DNA of 64,000 bases from Erwinia sp050410775 (GTDB lineage: Bacteria > Pseudomonadota > Gammaproteobacteria > Enterobacterales > Enterobacteriaceae), in NCBI RefSeq assembly GCF_050410775.1, contig NZ_CP191229.1. The stretch is one strand, 5' to 3'. The notes below the pieces were generated by a model. It had not been told where the DNA came from. It worked only from the letters and a program-made list of their open reading frames with translations, and made no database searches. Shown here piece by piece: positions 53,389-62,130 of this stretch. Position numbers and translations under genes: made by a program. Numbering within the stretch: position 1 is the first letter of the stretch; each line of letters begins with the position of its first letter.

Positions 53389-54123
53389 TCAGTTAAAACG
53401 CACCGACGAGATAAATTGTTTCAGCTCCTGGGTCTGCGGCTGGGCAAACAGGGTCTTGCTGTCGCCCTGCTCCCAGACGCGTCCCTGATGCATAAATACC
53501 ACGCGGTCGCCCACCTCGCGGGCAAAATTCATTTCGTGGGTCACCAGGATGAGGGTCATGCCCTCCTTTGCCAGCTGCTCCAGCACTTTGAGCACCTCAC
53601 CGACCAGCTCGGGATCGAGCGCCGAGGTGATTTCATCGCACAGCAGCACTTTCGGGTTCATCGCCAGCGCCCGGGCGATGGCCACGCGCTGCTGCTGCCC
53701 GCCGGAGAGGCTCGCCGGGGCGTAGTCCATCCGGTCGCCCAGCCCCACTTTTTCCAGCATCCGGGCAGCCAGCGCGCGGCAGTCGGCCTCTTTCATTTTC
53801 AGCACACGCCTCGGCGCCAGCATCACATTTTCCAGCGCCGTCATATGCGGAAACAGGTTGAAGTTCTGGAACACCATACCAATGGAACGGCTGATGTCGC
53901 GCGCCTGAGAGTCGCGATCGGTAATGGTCATGCCGCCCAGTTTGATGCTGCCTTCCTGATAGCCTTCCAGGCCGTTCATGCAGCGCAGCAGGGTACTTTT
54001 CCCCGAGCCGCTGCGGCCGATGATCGAGATCACCTCGCCCATATCCACATCAAGATCCACGCCTTTCAGCACGTGATTGTCACCGTAGTACTTCTGTACC
54101 TGATTAATGGTGATGAGCGGCAT
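53389..54123 (-). CDS. ABC importer ATP-binding protein, polar amino acid type
   Basis: 244 residues. Walker A GRSGSGKST, signature LSGGQQQRVAIARAL, Walker B VLLCDEITSALD, H-loop LVTHEMNFA. It energises the two permeases encoded just upstream (overlap 20 bases). Lies 30 bases before hpxJ. In order it corresponds to the fourth of the hpxFGHI importer genes of Klebsiella. Confidence 0.93.
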   Translation of the reverse strand: MPLITINQVQKYYGDNHVLKGVDLDVDMGEVISIIGRSGSGKSTLLRCMNGLEGYQEGSIKLGGMTITDRDSQARDISRSIGMVFQNFNLFPHMTALENVMLAPRRVLKMKEADCRALAARMLEKVGLGDRMDYAPASLSGGQQQRVAIARALAMNPKVLLCDEITSALDPELVGEVLKVLEQLAKEGMTLILVTHEMNFAREVGDRVVFMHQGRVWEQGDSKTLFAQPQTQELKQFISSVRFN

Positions 54124-54763
54124 TGAATTTTTTCTCCAGGTACTGGCTGTAACGGGACAGCGGATAACAGATCAGGAAGTAGCCCAGCGCCACCAGCCCG
54201 AACACCTTAAAGGGTTGATAAGTGACGTTATTAAGAATGGTGCCTGCCTTGGTCAGCTCCACAAAGCCGATAATGGAGGTCAGCGCGGTGCCCTTGACCA
54301 CCTGCACCGCAAAGCCGACCGTCGGCGCGATGCCAATGCGCAGCGCCTGCGGCAGGATGACACGGCAGAGCGTCTGACCAAAATGCAGCCCCAGGCAGCG
54401 CGACGCCTCCCACTGTCCTTTTGGCAGGGCTTTGATGCTGCCGTACCAGATATCCGTCAGAAACGCGCTGGTATAGCAGGTGAGCGCCAGCGAGGCCGCC
54501 GTCCAGGGCGAGACGTTAATGCCGAACAGCGCCACGCCGAAAAAGGCGAGGAAGAGCTGCATCAGCAGCGGCGTCCCCTGGAAAAGCTCAGTCCAGGCGC
54601 GGATCGGCCACAGCGACCAGCGGCGTCCGCTCAGGCGGAGCATAACCAGCGGCAGCGCCACCAGGGTGCCGCCCAGAAATGCGGTCAGCGACAGCAGAAG
54701 GGTCCAGCGTGCCGCCAGCAGCAGATTGCGCAGAATGTCCCAGTCGGTAAAAGTGGTCATCAT
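54104..54763 (-). CDS. ABC importer permease 2, polar amino acid type
   Basis: 219 residues from the ATG at 54763, which overlaps the stop codon of permease 1 as ATGA and has GGGAG upstream. About five membrane helices with the HisM-type EAA loop (EASRCLGLHFGQTLCRVILPQALR). It forms the channel with permease 1, probably for allantoate or a related ureide. Confidence 0.92.
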   Translation of the reverse strand: MMTTFTDWDILRNLLLAARWTLLLSLTAFLGGTLVALPLVMLRLSGRRWSLWPIRAWTELFQGTPLLMQLFLAFFGVALFGINVSPWTAASLALTCYTSAFLTDIWYGSIKALPKGQWEASRCLGLHFGQTLCRVILPQALRIGIAPTVGFAVQVVKGTALTSIIGFVELTKAGTILNNVTYQPFKVFGLVALGYFLICYPLSRYSQYLEKKFNAAHHH

Positions 54764-55425
54764 GAGGTCACTCCCAGCCATTTGCGGCCCGCCGCCAGCA
54801 GCAGCTGCCGCAGGGTCACCGACAGAATCAGATAGATAAGCGTGGTCGCCAGATAGACCTCAAAGCTTAAAAAGGTGCGCGACTGGATCAGGTTGGCGGC
54901 AAAGGTCAGCTCCTCATAAGAGACCTGGGATACCACCGAAGAGCCCAGCATCACGATGATGCACTGACTGACCAGCGCCGGATAAATCCGCTTCAGCGCG
55001 GGGGGAAGCACCACGCGCAGAAACGTCTGGCTGCGCGTCAGGCCGAGCACACGCCCCGCTTCCCACTGCCCTTTCGGCGTCACCTGAATCCCGGCGCGGA
55101 TAATCTCCGTACTGTAGGCGCCGAGGTTAATCAGCATCGCCAGCAGCGCGGCCTCGCCAGCCGTCAGCTTCAGGCCAAGATTTGGCAGACCGAAAACAAT
55201 AAAGAACAGCTGCACCACGAAGGGCGTATTGCGGATCAGCTCAACGTAACCTCCCCACAGGCGGCTTACCAGCGAGGGAGGGCCGCTACGCAGCGCCGCG
55301 CCCAGAATCCCCAGCGCCACGCCGCCGAGGGTCGCCAGCACGGTAAGCTGGATAGTGACCCGGAGACCGGCCAGCAGTTCAGGCCAGTAAGGCCAGAGTG
55401 CGGCAAAATCGAGTTGATCCATCAT
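54760..55425 (-). CDS. ABC importer permease 1, polar amino acid type
   Basis: 221 residues, about five membrane helices, with the EAA loop as GRVLGLTRSQTFLRVVLPPA. Nine bases after the binding-protein gene and overlapping permease 2 by four bases. Paired permeases of this family normally form a heterodimer. Confidence 0.92.
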   Translation of the reverse strand: MMDQLDFAALWPYWPELLAGLRVTIQLTVLATLGGVALGILGAALRSGPPSLVSRLWGGYVELIRNTPFVVQLFFIVFGLPNLGLKLTAGEAALLAMLINLGAYSTEIIRAGIQVTPKGQWEAGRVLGLTRSQTFLRVVLPPALKRIYPALVSQCIIVMLGSSVVSQVSYEELTFAANLIQSRTFLSFEVYLATTLIYLILSVTLRQLLLAAGRKWLGVTS

Positions 55426-55434
55426 CGCCCGCCC

Positions 55435-56220
55435 TTACGCGCCGAGGTTCGCAGGCAGCGGCGCTTTCAGCCATTTTTCAGAGAGCCCGTTAAGCGTTTT
55501 ATCGGCGATAGCCTGCTCAATCAGCGCATCGACCTTCGCCTTCAGCGCCGGTTCCCCCTTACGCATACCGATGAAGCAGGGAGAGTCTTTCAGCATAAAT
55601 TTCGCGACCGGGGCTTTTTCTGGGTTCTGACGGGCGATGGCGGCAACGACCAGGTTGCCGGTAGCCACATACTGCACCTGACCGGAGAGAAAGGCTGACA
55701 GCGTGGTGTTGTTATCTTCATAGCGCTTCAGTTCGGTCCCTTCCGGCGCCACTTTGCTGAGCACCATGTCCTCCACCGCGCCGCGCGTCACGCCCACCGA
55801 CTTACCGCTCAGCGCTGCGGCCTCTGTCAGCGTGGCCTCCTTCGGGCCGAAGACGCCGAGAAAGAACGGCGCATAAGCGCGGCTGAAGGCGATCGCTTTT
55901 TCGCGCTCCGGGTTTTTACCGAGGCTGGAGATCACCAAATCCACTTTATCGGTCTGAAGGTAGGGGACGCGGTTCGCGCTGGTTACCGGCACCAGCTGTA
56001 ACTTAAGTTTCATCTCCTGCGCCAGGTACTTCGCCATATCAATGTCGTAACCCTGCGGCTGGAGATCGGTGCCGACCGAGCCGAATGGCGGGAAGTCCTG
56101 CGGGATCGCCACCCGAAGCACGCCCCGTTTCTGAATATCCTGCAGGCCGTCCGCCACAGCATGAGGTAGCTGAGAGAGCATCAGCGCCGCGCCCACGATT
56201 GCCAGTAATACTTTTTTCAT
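55435..56220 (-). CDS. ABC importer periplasmic binding protein, family 3
   Basis: 261 residues with a cleavable signal peptide (residues 1-23, cut after HAVA) and the SBP_bac_3 fold: LRVAIPQDFPPFG, GYDIDMAKYLAQEM, DLVISSLGKNPEREKAI. It is the first gene of the operon that runs through the permeases, ATPase, hpxJ and the hpxK-hpxQ fusion to hpxT. The ligand is probably a ureide such as allantoate, by context only. The 272-bp gap upstream holds no gene. Confidence 0.92.
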   Translation of the reverse strand: MKKVLLAIVGAALMLSQLPHAVADGLQDIQKRGVLRVAIPQDFPPFGSVGTDLQPQGYDIDMAKYLAQEMKLKLQLVPVTSANRVPYLQTDKVDLVISSLGKNPEREKAIAFSRAYAPFFLGVFGPKEATLTEAAALSGKSVGVTRGAVEDMVLSKVAPEGTELKRYEDNNTTLSAFLSGQVQYVATGNLVVAAIARQNPEKAPVAKFMLKDSPCFIGMRKGEPALKAKVDALIEQAIADKTLNGLSEKWLKAPLPANLGA

Positions 56221-56473
56221 CTTCTCTACCCCGGTTAATCAACATGAAACGAAAGATTCCTGACAGGAGTATTTGCAACTAATGTGCCAGCGAAGAAGAT
56301 GAAGGCGTAAATTTATTGCCAGCCTTATTCTGCGGCTGAGAAAGTGAAAGAAACCCTTTGGTTAACCGCAAAAGTTCTCGCTGTCTATGTGGAGCAACGT
56401 TTCCGCCATCGGGGTAACTGCGGTTTGAAAGCGGCGTGACGGGCTGGCAGAAAAGCGTCCAAAAGAAGGCAAA

Positions 56474-56488
56474 GCACCAAAATGGTGC
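56474..56488 (-). terminator. Weak terminator-like hairpin after hpxU
   Basis: GCACCA and TGGTGC form a six-base stem with a three-base loop, followed on the minus strand by TTTGCC. It starts five bases after the hpxU stop codon. The T run is short, so termination may be partial. Confidence 0.4.
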
Positions 56489-56492
56489 CCCA

Positions 56493-57332
56493 TCAGCGCT
56501 GTTCCAGCTCATCCAGATGCCCATAGAGTTCAGCAATCTGATGGATGCGCTGGCGGCCTTCGCTTAATAATTGATGCAATAGCGCGTTTGCCAGCAGATT
56601 AATCAGGCTGTTGGCGGCCCCGTAACTGTCGAAGGCTGAGACGCTGTCCAGTGGTGCGCAAAGCTGCCAGCGGGCCAGCGCAAGTACGCTTTGCGCTTCG
56701 GGTTCGCAGATGACCAGCGTGGGGATAGCCGCGTTTTGCAGGTGCAGCAGCAGCGGCCGGACAAGGCGGTGGCGGCGGCGAAAAGCCAGCACCACTACGG
56801 TATCCTCCGGCGAGATGGCCACCAGCTCCTCCGACAAGGTTTGACCCGGCTGCGGCAGAACCTGAACGTCGCCCCTCGCCTGAAGCAGCTGCTGGCGGAG
56901 GTGCAGCGCCAGCGGATAGGAATTTCGCATCCCGACAATAAAGATGCGTTTACTGACGGCAAGCTGCCGCACCACCTCGTTAAACTGCGCCGCATCAAGA
57001 TCGTTTACCCAGCGGGTCAGATTAGCCATCTCCTGCTTGTAATGCCTGGCCAGCAGCGTGTTGCCCTGCACGGCGTCACGGTTATCCGTAAGCGGCATGC
57101 CGCTCTGACGCAGCGTGCGCAGCTCATCACGCATATCTTTATATTTGTCATAGCCGAGATGTTTAAACAGGCGGCTGACCGTAGCCTTTGACACACCGCT
57201 TAGCCGCGCCAGTTCAGCGCTGTTATAGCTGATCAGATCGTTAAAGTGGTCAAAAATAAAATCGGCGACGCGCTGCTCCTGCGGGGAGAGCTGCGGATAG
57301 TGGCTTTTCAGACGCTCATCAAGCTGCTTCAT
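56493..57332 (-). CDS. hpxU: RpiR-family regulator HpxU
   Basis: 279 residues from the ATG at 57332, with AAGG eight bases upstream; an upstream ATG at 57371 has no ribosome site. N-terminal RpiR helix-turn-helix (about 1-75, with GVSKATVSRLFKHLGYDKYK) and a C-terminal SIS sugar-isomerase-like sensor domain (about 105-235). In Klebsiella pneumoniae an RpiR repressor, HpxU, controls the allantoate genes from this same position between the importer operon and hpxW. Confidence 0.88.
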   Translation of the reverse strand: MKQLDERLKSHYPQLSPQEQRVADFIFDHFNDLISYNSAELARLSGVSKATVSRLFKHLGYDKYKDMRDELRTLRQSGMPLTDNRDAVQGNTLLARHYKQEMANLTRWVNDLDAAQFNEVVRQLAVSKRIFIVGMRNSYPLALHLRQQLLQARGDVQVLPQPGQTLSEELVAISPEDTVVVLAFRRRHRLVRPLLLHLQNAAIPTLVICEPEAQSVLALARWQLCAPLDSVSAFDSYGAANSLINLLANALLHQLLSEGRQRIHQIAELYGHLDELEQR

Positions 57333-57484
57333 ACGCTTGCCTTGTAACTTTTGTTTCAGGTGCTTCAGCATATACAAATAACGTGCCGGAAGATAAAAAG
57401 GCCCAGCCGGCGGCCCGCGTTTCCGCCTCCCTTTTTCATCCTTTAACGGATCCTTCAGACAAACTGGAACAGCTCTTGCTTTAA

Positions 57485-57504
57485 TTAAGGTCTTTCCCCC
57501 TTAA
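57485..57504. promoter_or_regulatory. Inverted repeat before hpxW
   Basis: TTAAGG and CCTTAA are separated by eight bases, 18 bases before the hpxW start codon. A candidate operator for HpxU. I did not find the same repeat before the importer operon, which lowers confidence. Confidence 0.4.
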
Positions 57505-57522
57505 CCAATAAAAGAGACTGGC

Positions 57523-59109
57523 ATGATCCAAAGTCATATTGCGCCGCGTGGCATGGCCGTGACGCCCCATCATCTGGCCAGCCAGAGCGCGCTGGCGATC
57601 TTACGTGAGGGCGGCAACGCCATTGAGGCGATGGTGGCCGCTGCCGCGACCATCGCGGTGGTCTATCCGCATATGAACGGCCTGGGCGGCGACGGTTTCT
57701 GGCTGATTGTGCCGCCAGAAGGCGATCCGGTTGCGATTGATGCCAGCGGCGCCGCAGGCGCCCTGGCCGAATTCTCTTTTTATGGTGGGGCGAAGCAGAT
57801 CCCCCATCGCGGACCGAAATCTGCCCTGACCGTGGCGGGCACCGTCAGCGGCTGGGCGGAAGCGCTGGCGATTTCAGCAGAATGGAACGGTGCCACGCTG
57901 CCGCTTTCCCGGCTGCTCGCCGATGCCACCCGCTATGCGGCGGAGGGCATTCCAGTTACCCAGTCCCAGGCAGACGCGACCGCCAGCAAATATCATGAAC
58001 TTCTCGATCAGCCCGGCTTTGCCGCCACTTTTCTGCCCGGCGGTGAAATCCCGCGTGCAGGCAGCCGCTTCACTCAGCCGGCGCTGGCCGGAACCCTTCG
58101 CGAATTAACCGTCCAGGGGCTGGAGAGCTTTTACCGTGGCCCGCTGGCCGGACGCTTTGCCGCTGAGATGACCCGCCTGGGGATGCCCGTCACGCTTGCA
58201 GATCTTAACCAGCACCACGCCCGCCGCCGTACGCCGCTGCGCATTCAGCATGAGCATGGCGAGGTATTTAATATGACGCCGCCGACTCAGGGCGTGGTTT
58301 CACTGGCGATCCTTGGCATTACCCGCCATCTGAATATGGCGGAAGCGGATGAGGCGCAAACCGTTCACCGCATCGTCGAAGCCACCAAGCTGGCGTTCAG
58401 CCTTCGCGATCGCTACATCACCGATCCGCGCCATATGCAGGAGGAGATGCAGACGCTGCTCGACTCTGACGTGCTGGCCACCATGGCGGCCATGATTGAC
58501 GACAATCAGGCTGCGCCCTGGGGAAATGGTAAGGGTCCGGGCGATACGGTCTGGATGGGCGTCGTGGACAGCAGCGGCCTGGCCGTCTCTTTTATTCAGA
58601 GCATTTATCATGAGTTCGGCAGCGGCGTGGTGCTGCCCGGCACCGGCGTCACCTGGCAGAACCGCGGCGCGGCCTTCAGCCTCGATCCCGATCATCTGCT
58701 GGCGCTCGCCCCCGGCAAGCAGCCTTTTCATACCTTAAACCCGGCCGCCGCCCGCCTGCGCGACGGACGAACGATGGTTTATGGATCGATGGGTGGCGAC
58801 GGTCAGCCGCAGACACAGGCCGCCATCTTTACCCGCCATGTGGTGCAGGGTCTGCCGCTCCAGCAATGTGTCAGTGCGCCGCGCTGGCTGCTGGGACGCA
58901 CCTGGGGCCAGACCTCCGACTCGCTGAAGCTGGAAGGCCGTTTTTCTCAGGAAACGTTCGACAGGCTACGGGCGCTGGGTCATGAGGTAGAGAAATTACC
59001 CGACTTCAGCGAGGCCGTGGGTCATGCGGGCGCCATTGTCCGCCACGCTGACGGCATGCTGGAAGGCGCATGCGATCCCCGCAGTAACGGCAGCGCTGCC
59101 GGTTTTTAA
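57523..59109 (+). CDS. hpxW: Oxamate amidohydrolase HpxW
   Basis: 528 residues, Ntn hydrolase of the gamma-glutamyltranspeptidase family. The K. pneumoniae protein hydrolyses oxamate to oxalate and ammonia. It has no signal peptide, unlike true periplasmic GGT. Thr342 in GPGDTVWMGVVD is the expected nucleophile at which the chain cuts itself into two subunits. Other family blocks: GLGGDGFW, MTPPTQGVVSLA and YGSMGGDGQPQ. First gene of hpxW-X-Y-Z. Confidence 0.92.
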   Translation: MIQSHIAPRGMAVTPHHLASQSALAILREGGNAIEAMVAAAATIAVVYPHMNGLGGDGFWLIVPPEGDPVAIDASGAAGALAEFSFYGGAKQIPHRGPKSALTVAGTVSGWAEALAISAEWNGATLPLSRLLADATRYAAEGIPVTQSQADATASKYHELLDQPGFAATFLPGGEIPRAGSRFTQPALAGTLRELTVQGLESFYRGPLAGRFAAEMTRLGMPVTLADLNQHHARRRTPLRIQHEHGEVFNMTPPTQGVVSLAILGITRHLNMAEADEAQTVHRIVEATKLAFSLRDRYITDPRHMQEEMQTLLDSDVLATMAAMIDDNQAAPWGNGKGPGDTVWMGVVDSSGLAVSFIQSIYHEFGSGVVLPGTGVTWQNRGAAFSLDPDHLLALAPGKQPFHTLNPAAARLRDGRTMVYGSMGGDGQPQTQAAIFTRHVVQGLPLQQCVSAPRWLLGRTWGQTSDSLKLEGRFSQETFDRLRALGHEVEKLPDFSEAVGHAGAIVRHADGMLEGACDPRSNGSAAGF

Positions 59110-59122
59110 CAGGAGAATACTA

Positions 59123-59311
59123 ATGACACACACCTCACCCGACTGGGCCGCCTGGCTGGTACATATGGAGCAGGTAATAGGCGTCACGCTGAATGATGAA
59201 CGGCGGGCCGAACTGCAGGTTCAGTTTACCCGCATCGCCGCCATGGCAGAACCGCTGATGGCTTTCCCACTGGACGATCGTCAGGAAGTGGCGGGGGTTT
59301 ATAAAGCATGA
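59123..59311 (+). CDS. hpxX: Small protein HpxX (AtzG-like, DUF4089)
   Basis: 62 residues from the ATG at 59123 with AGGAGA upstream. It resembles AtzG, the small subunit that AtzE needs for stability and activity. It ends with an ATGA overlap with hpxY, fitting equal synthesis of two subunits of one enzyme. Confidence 0.88.
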   Translation: MTHTSPDWAAWLVHMEQVIGVTLNDERRAELQVQFTRIAAMAEPLMAFPLDDRQEVAGVYKA

Positions 59312-60708
59312 GCCTTGCCACTTTTTCTATTGCCGGGCTGCGCTCTGCGCTGCGTCATGGCGAAATCAGCGCGCGTGAAATCGCCCAGCAGACGCTGGAC
59401 GGGATTGAAAAACATAATCCGGCGCTGAATGCCTGGACGCACATTACCCGGGATCGTCTGTTCAGCGAGGCGGATCGCATCGATCGCCTGCGTACAACGG
59501 GGCGGGAGCTGCCACCGCTGGCGGCAGTTCCTTACGCGGTAAAGAACCTGTTTGACGTCGCCGGAGAGACAACGCTGGCGGGCGCCCGCTTATTCAGCGA
59601 TCGCCCTGCCGCCGCCGGAGATAGCTGGGCGGTAAACAGGCTGACAGGCGCGGGGGCGATGCTCTCCGGCATGCTGAATATGGATGCCTATGCTTACGGC
59701 TTCACCACCGAGAACAGCCACTACGGCGCCACCCGGAATCCTCACGATCTTAACCGCATCGCAGGCGGATCGTCGGGAGGATCGGCGGCGGCGGTTGCCG
59801 CCGGGCTGGTCCCTTTCTCGCTGGGTTCCGATACCAATGGATCTGTGCGGGTGCCGGCTTCGCTCTGCGGCATTTTCGGCCTCAAGCCGACGTTTGGCCG
59901 CCTCTCGCGCGGCGGTACACAGCCTTTTGTCGCCAGCCTTGACCATATTGGTCCTTTTGCCCGCACCACTGAGGATCTCGCCTCGGTCTATGATGCCCTT
60001 CAGGGTCACGATCCTGAGGATGGTTTTCAGGCTGAGAAACCCATTCACCTTACTCACCCGCTTCTCGGACAGGGGGCGGAAGGCCTGCGCTGCGCCGTTC
60101 TCGGTGACTATTTTCAAACCTGGTGCAGCGATGAGGCGCGCGCTGCCGTAGCTGTGGCGGCAAAAGCGCTTAACGTGCAGGATGAGGTCACGCTGCCCGA
60201 TGCCGCGCTGGCACGTAGCGCTGCTTTTATCATCAGCGCTTCCGAAGGGGGAAACCAGTATCTTCCGGCGTTGCAGCATTCACCCGACCTTTTTGAGCCT
60301 TTGTCGCGTGAGCGTCTGCTTGCGGGTGCGATGATCCCTGCCGCCTGGTACGTACAGGCGCAGCGTTTTCGTCAGTACTTCAGGCAGCAGGTGCTGCCGC
60401 TGTTTGAGCAGTTTGACGTCCTTATTGCCCCCGCCACGCCGCAGAGCGCCACGCTGGTGGGCCAGGAAACTATGCGTATCAACAATACCGATCTGCCGAT
60501 CCGCGCCAGCATGGGCATGCTGACGCAGCCGATCTCCTTTCTCGGCCTGCCGGTTACCACAGTTCCGCTACAGGCGGGCGGCCTGCCGATTGGCTTACAG
60601 CTGATTGCGGCACCTTTCAGAGAAGAGGCGTGCCTGCGGGTGGCGTGGACGCTGGAAAAAATGGGAATTGCGCAAGCGGTGCCCGCGAATCTGGAGGCGT
60701 TACGTTGA
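59308..60708 (+). CDS. hpxY: AtzE-family amidase HpxY
   Basis: 466 residues, amidase signature family. The Ser-cisSer-Lys triad is visible: Lys79 in YAVKNLFDV, Ser155/156 in GGSSGGSAAAVAAG, Ser178 in GSDTNGSVRVPAS. AtzE removes the terminal amide nitrogen of 1-carboxybiuret, a compound close in shape to oxalurate. I infer that HpxXY acts on oxalurate, made by HpxJ. It overlaps hpxX and hpxZ by four bases each. Confidence 0.9.
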   Translation: MSLATFSIAGLRSALRHGEISAREIAQQTLDGIEKHNPALNAWTHITRDRLFSEADRIDRLRTTGRELPPLAAVPYAVKNLFDVAGETTLAGARLFSDRPAAAGDSWAVNRLTGAGAMLSGMLNMDAYAYGFTTENSHYGATRNPHDLNRIAGGSSGGSAAAVAAGLVPFSLGSDTNGSVRVPASLCGIFGLKPTFGRLSRGGTQPFVASLDHIGPFARTTEDLASVYDALQGHDPEDGFQAEKPIHLTHPLLGQGAEGLRCAVLGDYFQTWCSDEARAAVAVAAKALNVQDEVTLPDAALARSAAFIISASEGGNQYLPALQHSPDLFEPLSRERLLAGAMIPAAWYVQAQRFRQYFRQQVLPLFEQFDVLIAPATPQSATLVGQETMRINNTDLPIRASMGMLTQPISFLGLPVTTVPLQAGGLPIGLQLIAAPFREEACLRVAWTLEKMGIAQAVPANLEALR

Positions 60709-61088
60709 AAACGATGGAGATTAATCTTCCGGCGATTATGACTGAGGTCACCGAGGCCTTTTATCGCTATGAAGCGGCGCTGGTCAGCAACGATACGGCG
60801 GTGCTGGATGAGCTGTTCTGGCATGATGAGCGTACCGTGCGGCTGGGCGCCGGTGAAAATCTGTATGGCATTGAGGAGATCAGGGCATTTCGCGCCTCAC
60901 GTCCCGCAGCTGGCCTGATGCGACAGCTGCGTAATACGACCATTGTCACTTTTGGGGAGGATTACGCCGTATGCAGCACGGAGTTTACGCGGGAAGGCAG
61001 TGAAAAAACGGGCCGCCAGCAGCAGACCTGGGTCAGGCTGCCTGACGGCTGGCGGATAGTTGCGGCCCAGGTCAGCCTGATGAGCTGA
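60705..61088 (+). CDS. hpxZ: AtzH-like protein HpxZ (DUF3225, SnoaL-like)
   Basis: 127 residues if started at the TTG at 60705. This start has GGAGG seven bases upstream and a TTGA overlap with the hpxY stop codon; the ATG at 60714 is too far from that ribosome site. A SnoaL/NTF2-like fold is suggested by the AFYRYEAALVSND and FGEDYAVCSTEF segments. AtzH decarboxylates 1,3-dicarboxyurea, and by analogy HpxZ could decarboxylate N-carboxyoxamate to oxamate. Confidence 0.87.
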   Translation: MKTMEINLPAIMTEVTEAFYRYEAALVSNDTAVLDELFWHDERTVRLGAGENLYGIEEIRAFRASRPAAGLMRQLRNTTIVTFGEDYAVCSTEFTREGSEKTGRQQQTWVRLPDGWRIVAAQVSLMS

Positions 61089-61136
61089 GCCTGGCGCTGC
61101 CGCAGGGAAGCGGCAGCGGGTAAAATACAGCGTGCG

Positions 61137-62096
61137 TTACGCCTGCGGTGCCGGATGCGTTTCCACCCAGTGTTCGGCAATCTGCTGACGCGTGCAGATC
61201 CACACCTTATCGTGCTGCTGAAGATAATCCAGGAAGCGCTGCAACGCCCGGAAGCGGCCGGGTCTGCCAAGCAGGCGGCAGTGCATGCCAATAGAGAGCA
61301 TCTTGGGTGATGCCTCCCCTTCTTCATAAAGCACGTCGAAACTGTCTTTCAGATAGGTGTAAAACTGGTCAGCCGTATTGAATCCCTGCGGCGTGGCGAA
61401 GCGCATATCGTTCGTGTCCAGAGTATAGGGAATAATCAGGTGTGATTTCACCGTGCCATCCTGGCAGGTGACCGGCATCCAGAACGGCAGATCGTCGCCG
61501 TAGTAGTCGCTGTCGTAGGTGAAACCGCCCTGCTCCACCACCAGCCGGCGCGTATTCGGGCTATCTCGTCCCGTATACCAGCCCGTTGGCGCTTTGCCAA
61601 AAAGATCGCTGAGCGTATCCACCGCCTGCTGCATATGCTGCCGCTCGGTCTTGGCATCCATCCCCTGATAGTGGAGCCAGCGCCAGCCGTGGCTGACTAC
61701 ATCATAGTCGGCCTGTTTGATCGCCCCGACGATGTCAGGGTTTCTGGCCAGCGCCATCGCCACGCCAAATACCGTCAGCGGAAGCTCGCGCTTGCAAAAT
61801 TCATTATGGATACGCCAGAAACCGGCCCGGGAGCCATATTCATACAGCGACTCCATCGACATATGGCGGTCGGGATAGCTCGCCGCGCCGATAATATCCG
61901 ACAGGAACTGCTCGGAGCCGGTATCGCCATGTAGCACGCTGTTTTCTGCCCCTTCTTCGTAATTAAGCACAAACTGCACGGCGATCCGCGCCTGGCCCGG
62001 CCAGGCTGCATCAGGTGGGTTGCCTGCATAGCCGCGCAGGTCGCGGGGATAGTTTTTATTAAAGCTGTACTCTTTCTTTTCGCTAACTTCTGTCAT
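61137..62096 (-). CDS. hpxB: Allantoinase of the PuuE (polysaccharide deacetylase) family
   Basis: 319 residues. The PuuE-type allantoinase opens the hydantoin ring of allantoin to allantoate and differs from the metal-dependent AllB family. Typical blocks are YPRDLRGYAGNPPD, FVLNYEEGAENS, ASYPDRHMSMES and VSHGWRWLHYQ. It converges with hpxZ; the 48 bases between them contain a possible hairpin with CGCTGCCGCAGGGAAGCGGC. 34 bases after hpxA. Confidence 0.93.
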   Translation of the reverse strand: MTEVSEKKEYSFNKNYPRDLRGYAGNPPDAAWPGQARIAVQFVLNYEEGAENSVLHGDTGSEQFLSDIIGAASYPDRHMSMESLYEYGSRAGFWRIHNEFCKRELPLTVFGVAMALARNPDIVGAIKQADYDVVSHGWRWLHYQGMDAKTERQHMQQAVDTLSDLFGKAPTGWYTGRDSPNTRRLVVEQGGFTYDSDYYGDDLPFWMPVTCQDGTVKSHLIIPYTLDTNDMRFATPQGFNTADQFYTYLKDSFDVLYEEGEASPKMLSIGMHCRLLGRPGRFRALQRFLDYLQQHDKVWICTRQQIAEHWVETHPAPQA

Positions 62097-62130
62097 TTTC
62101 AGGGTCCTGTTGTCGGGCCGTTTTATTGTT

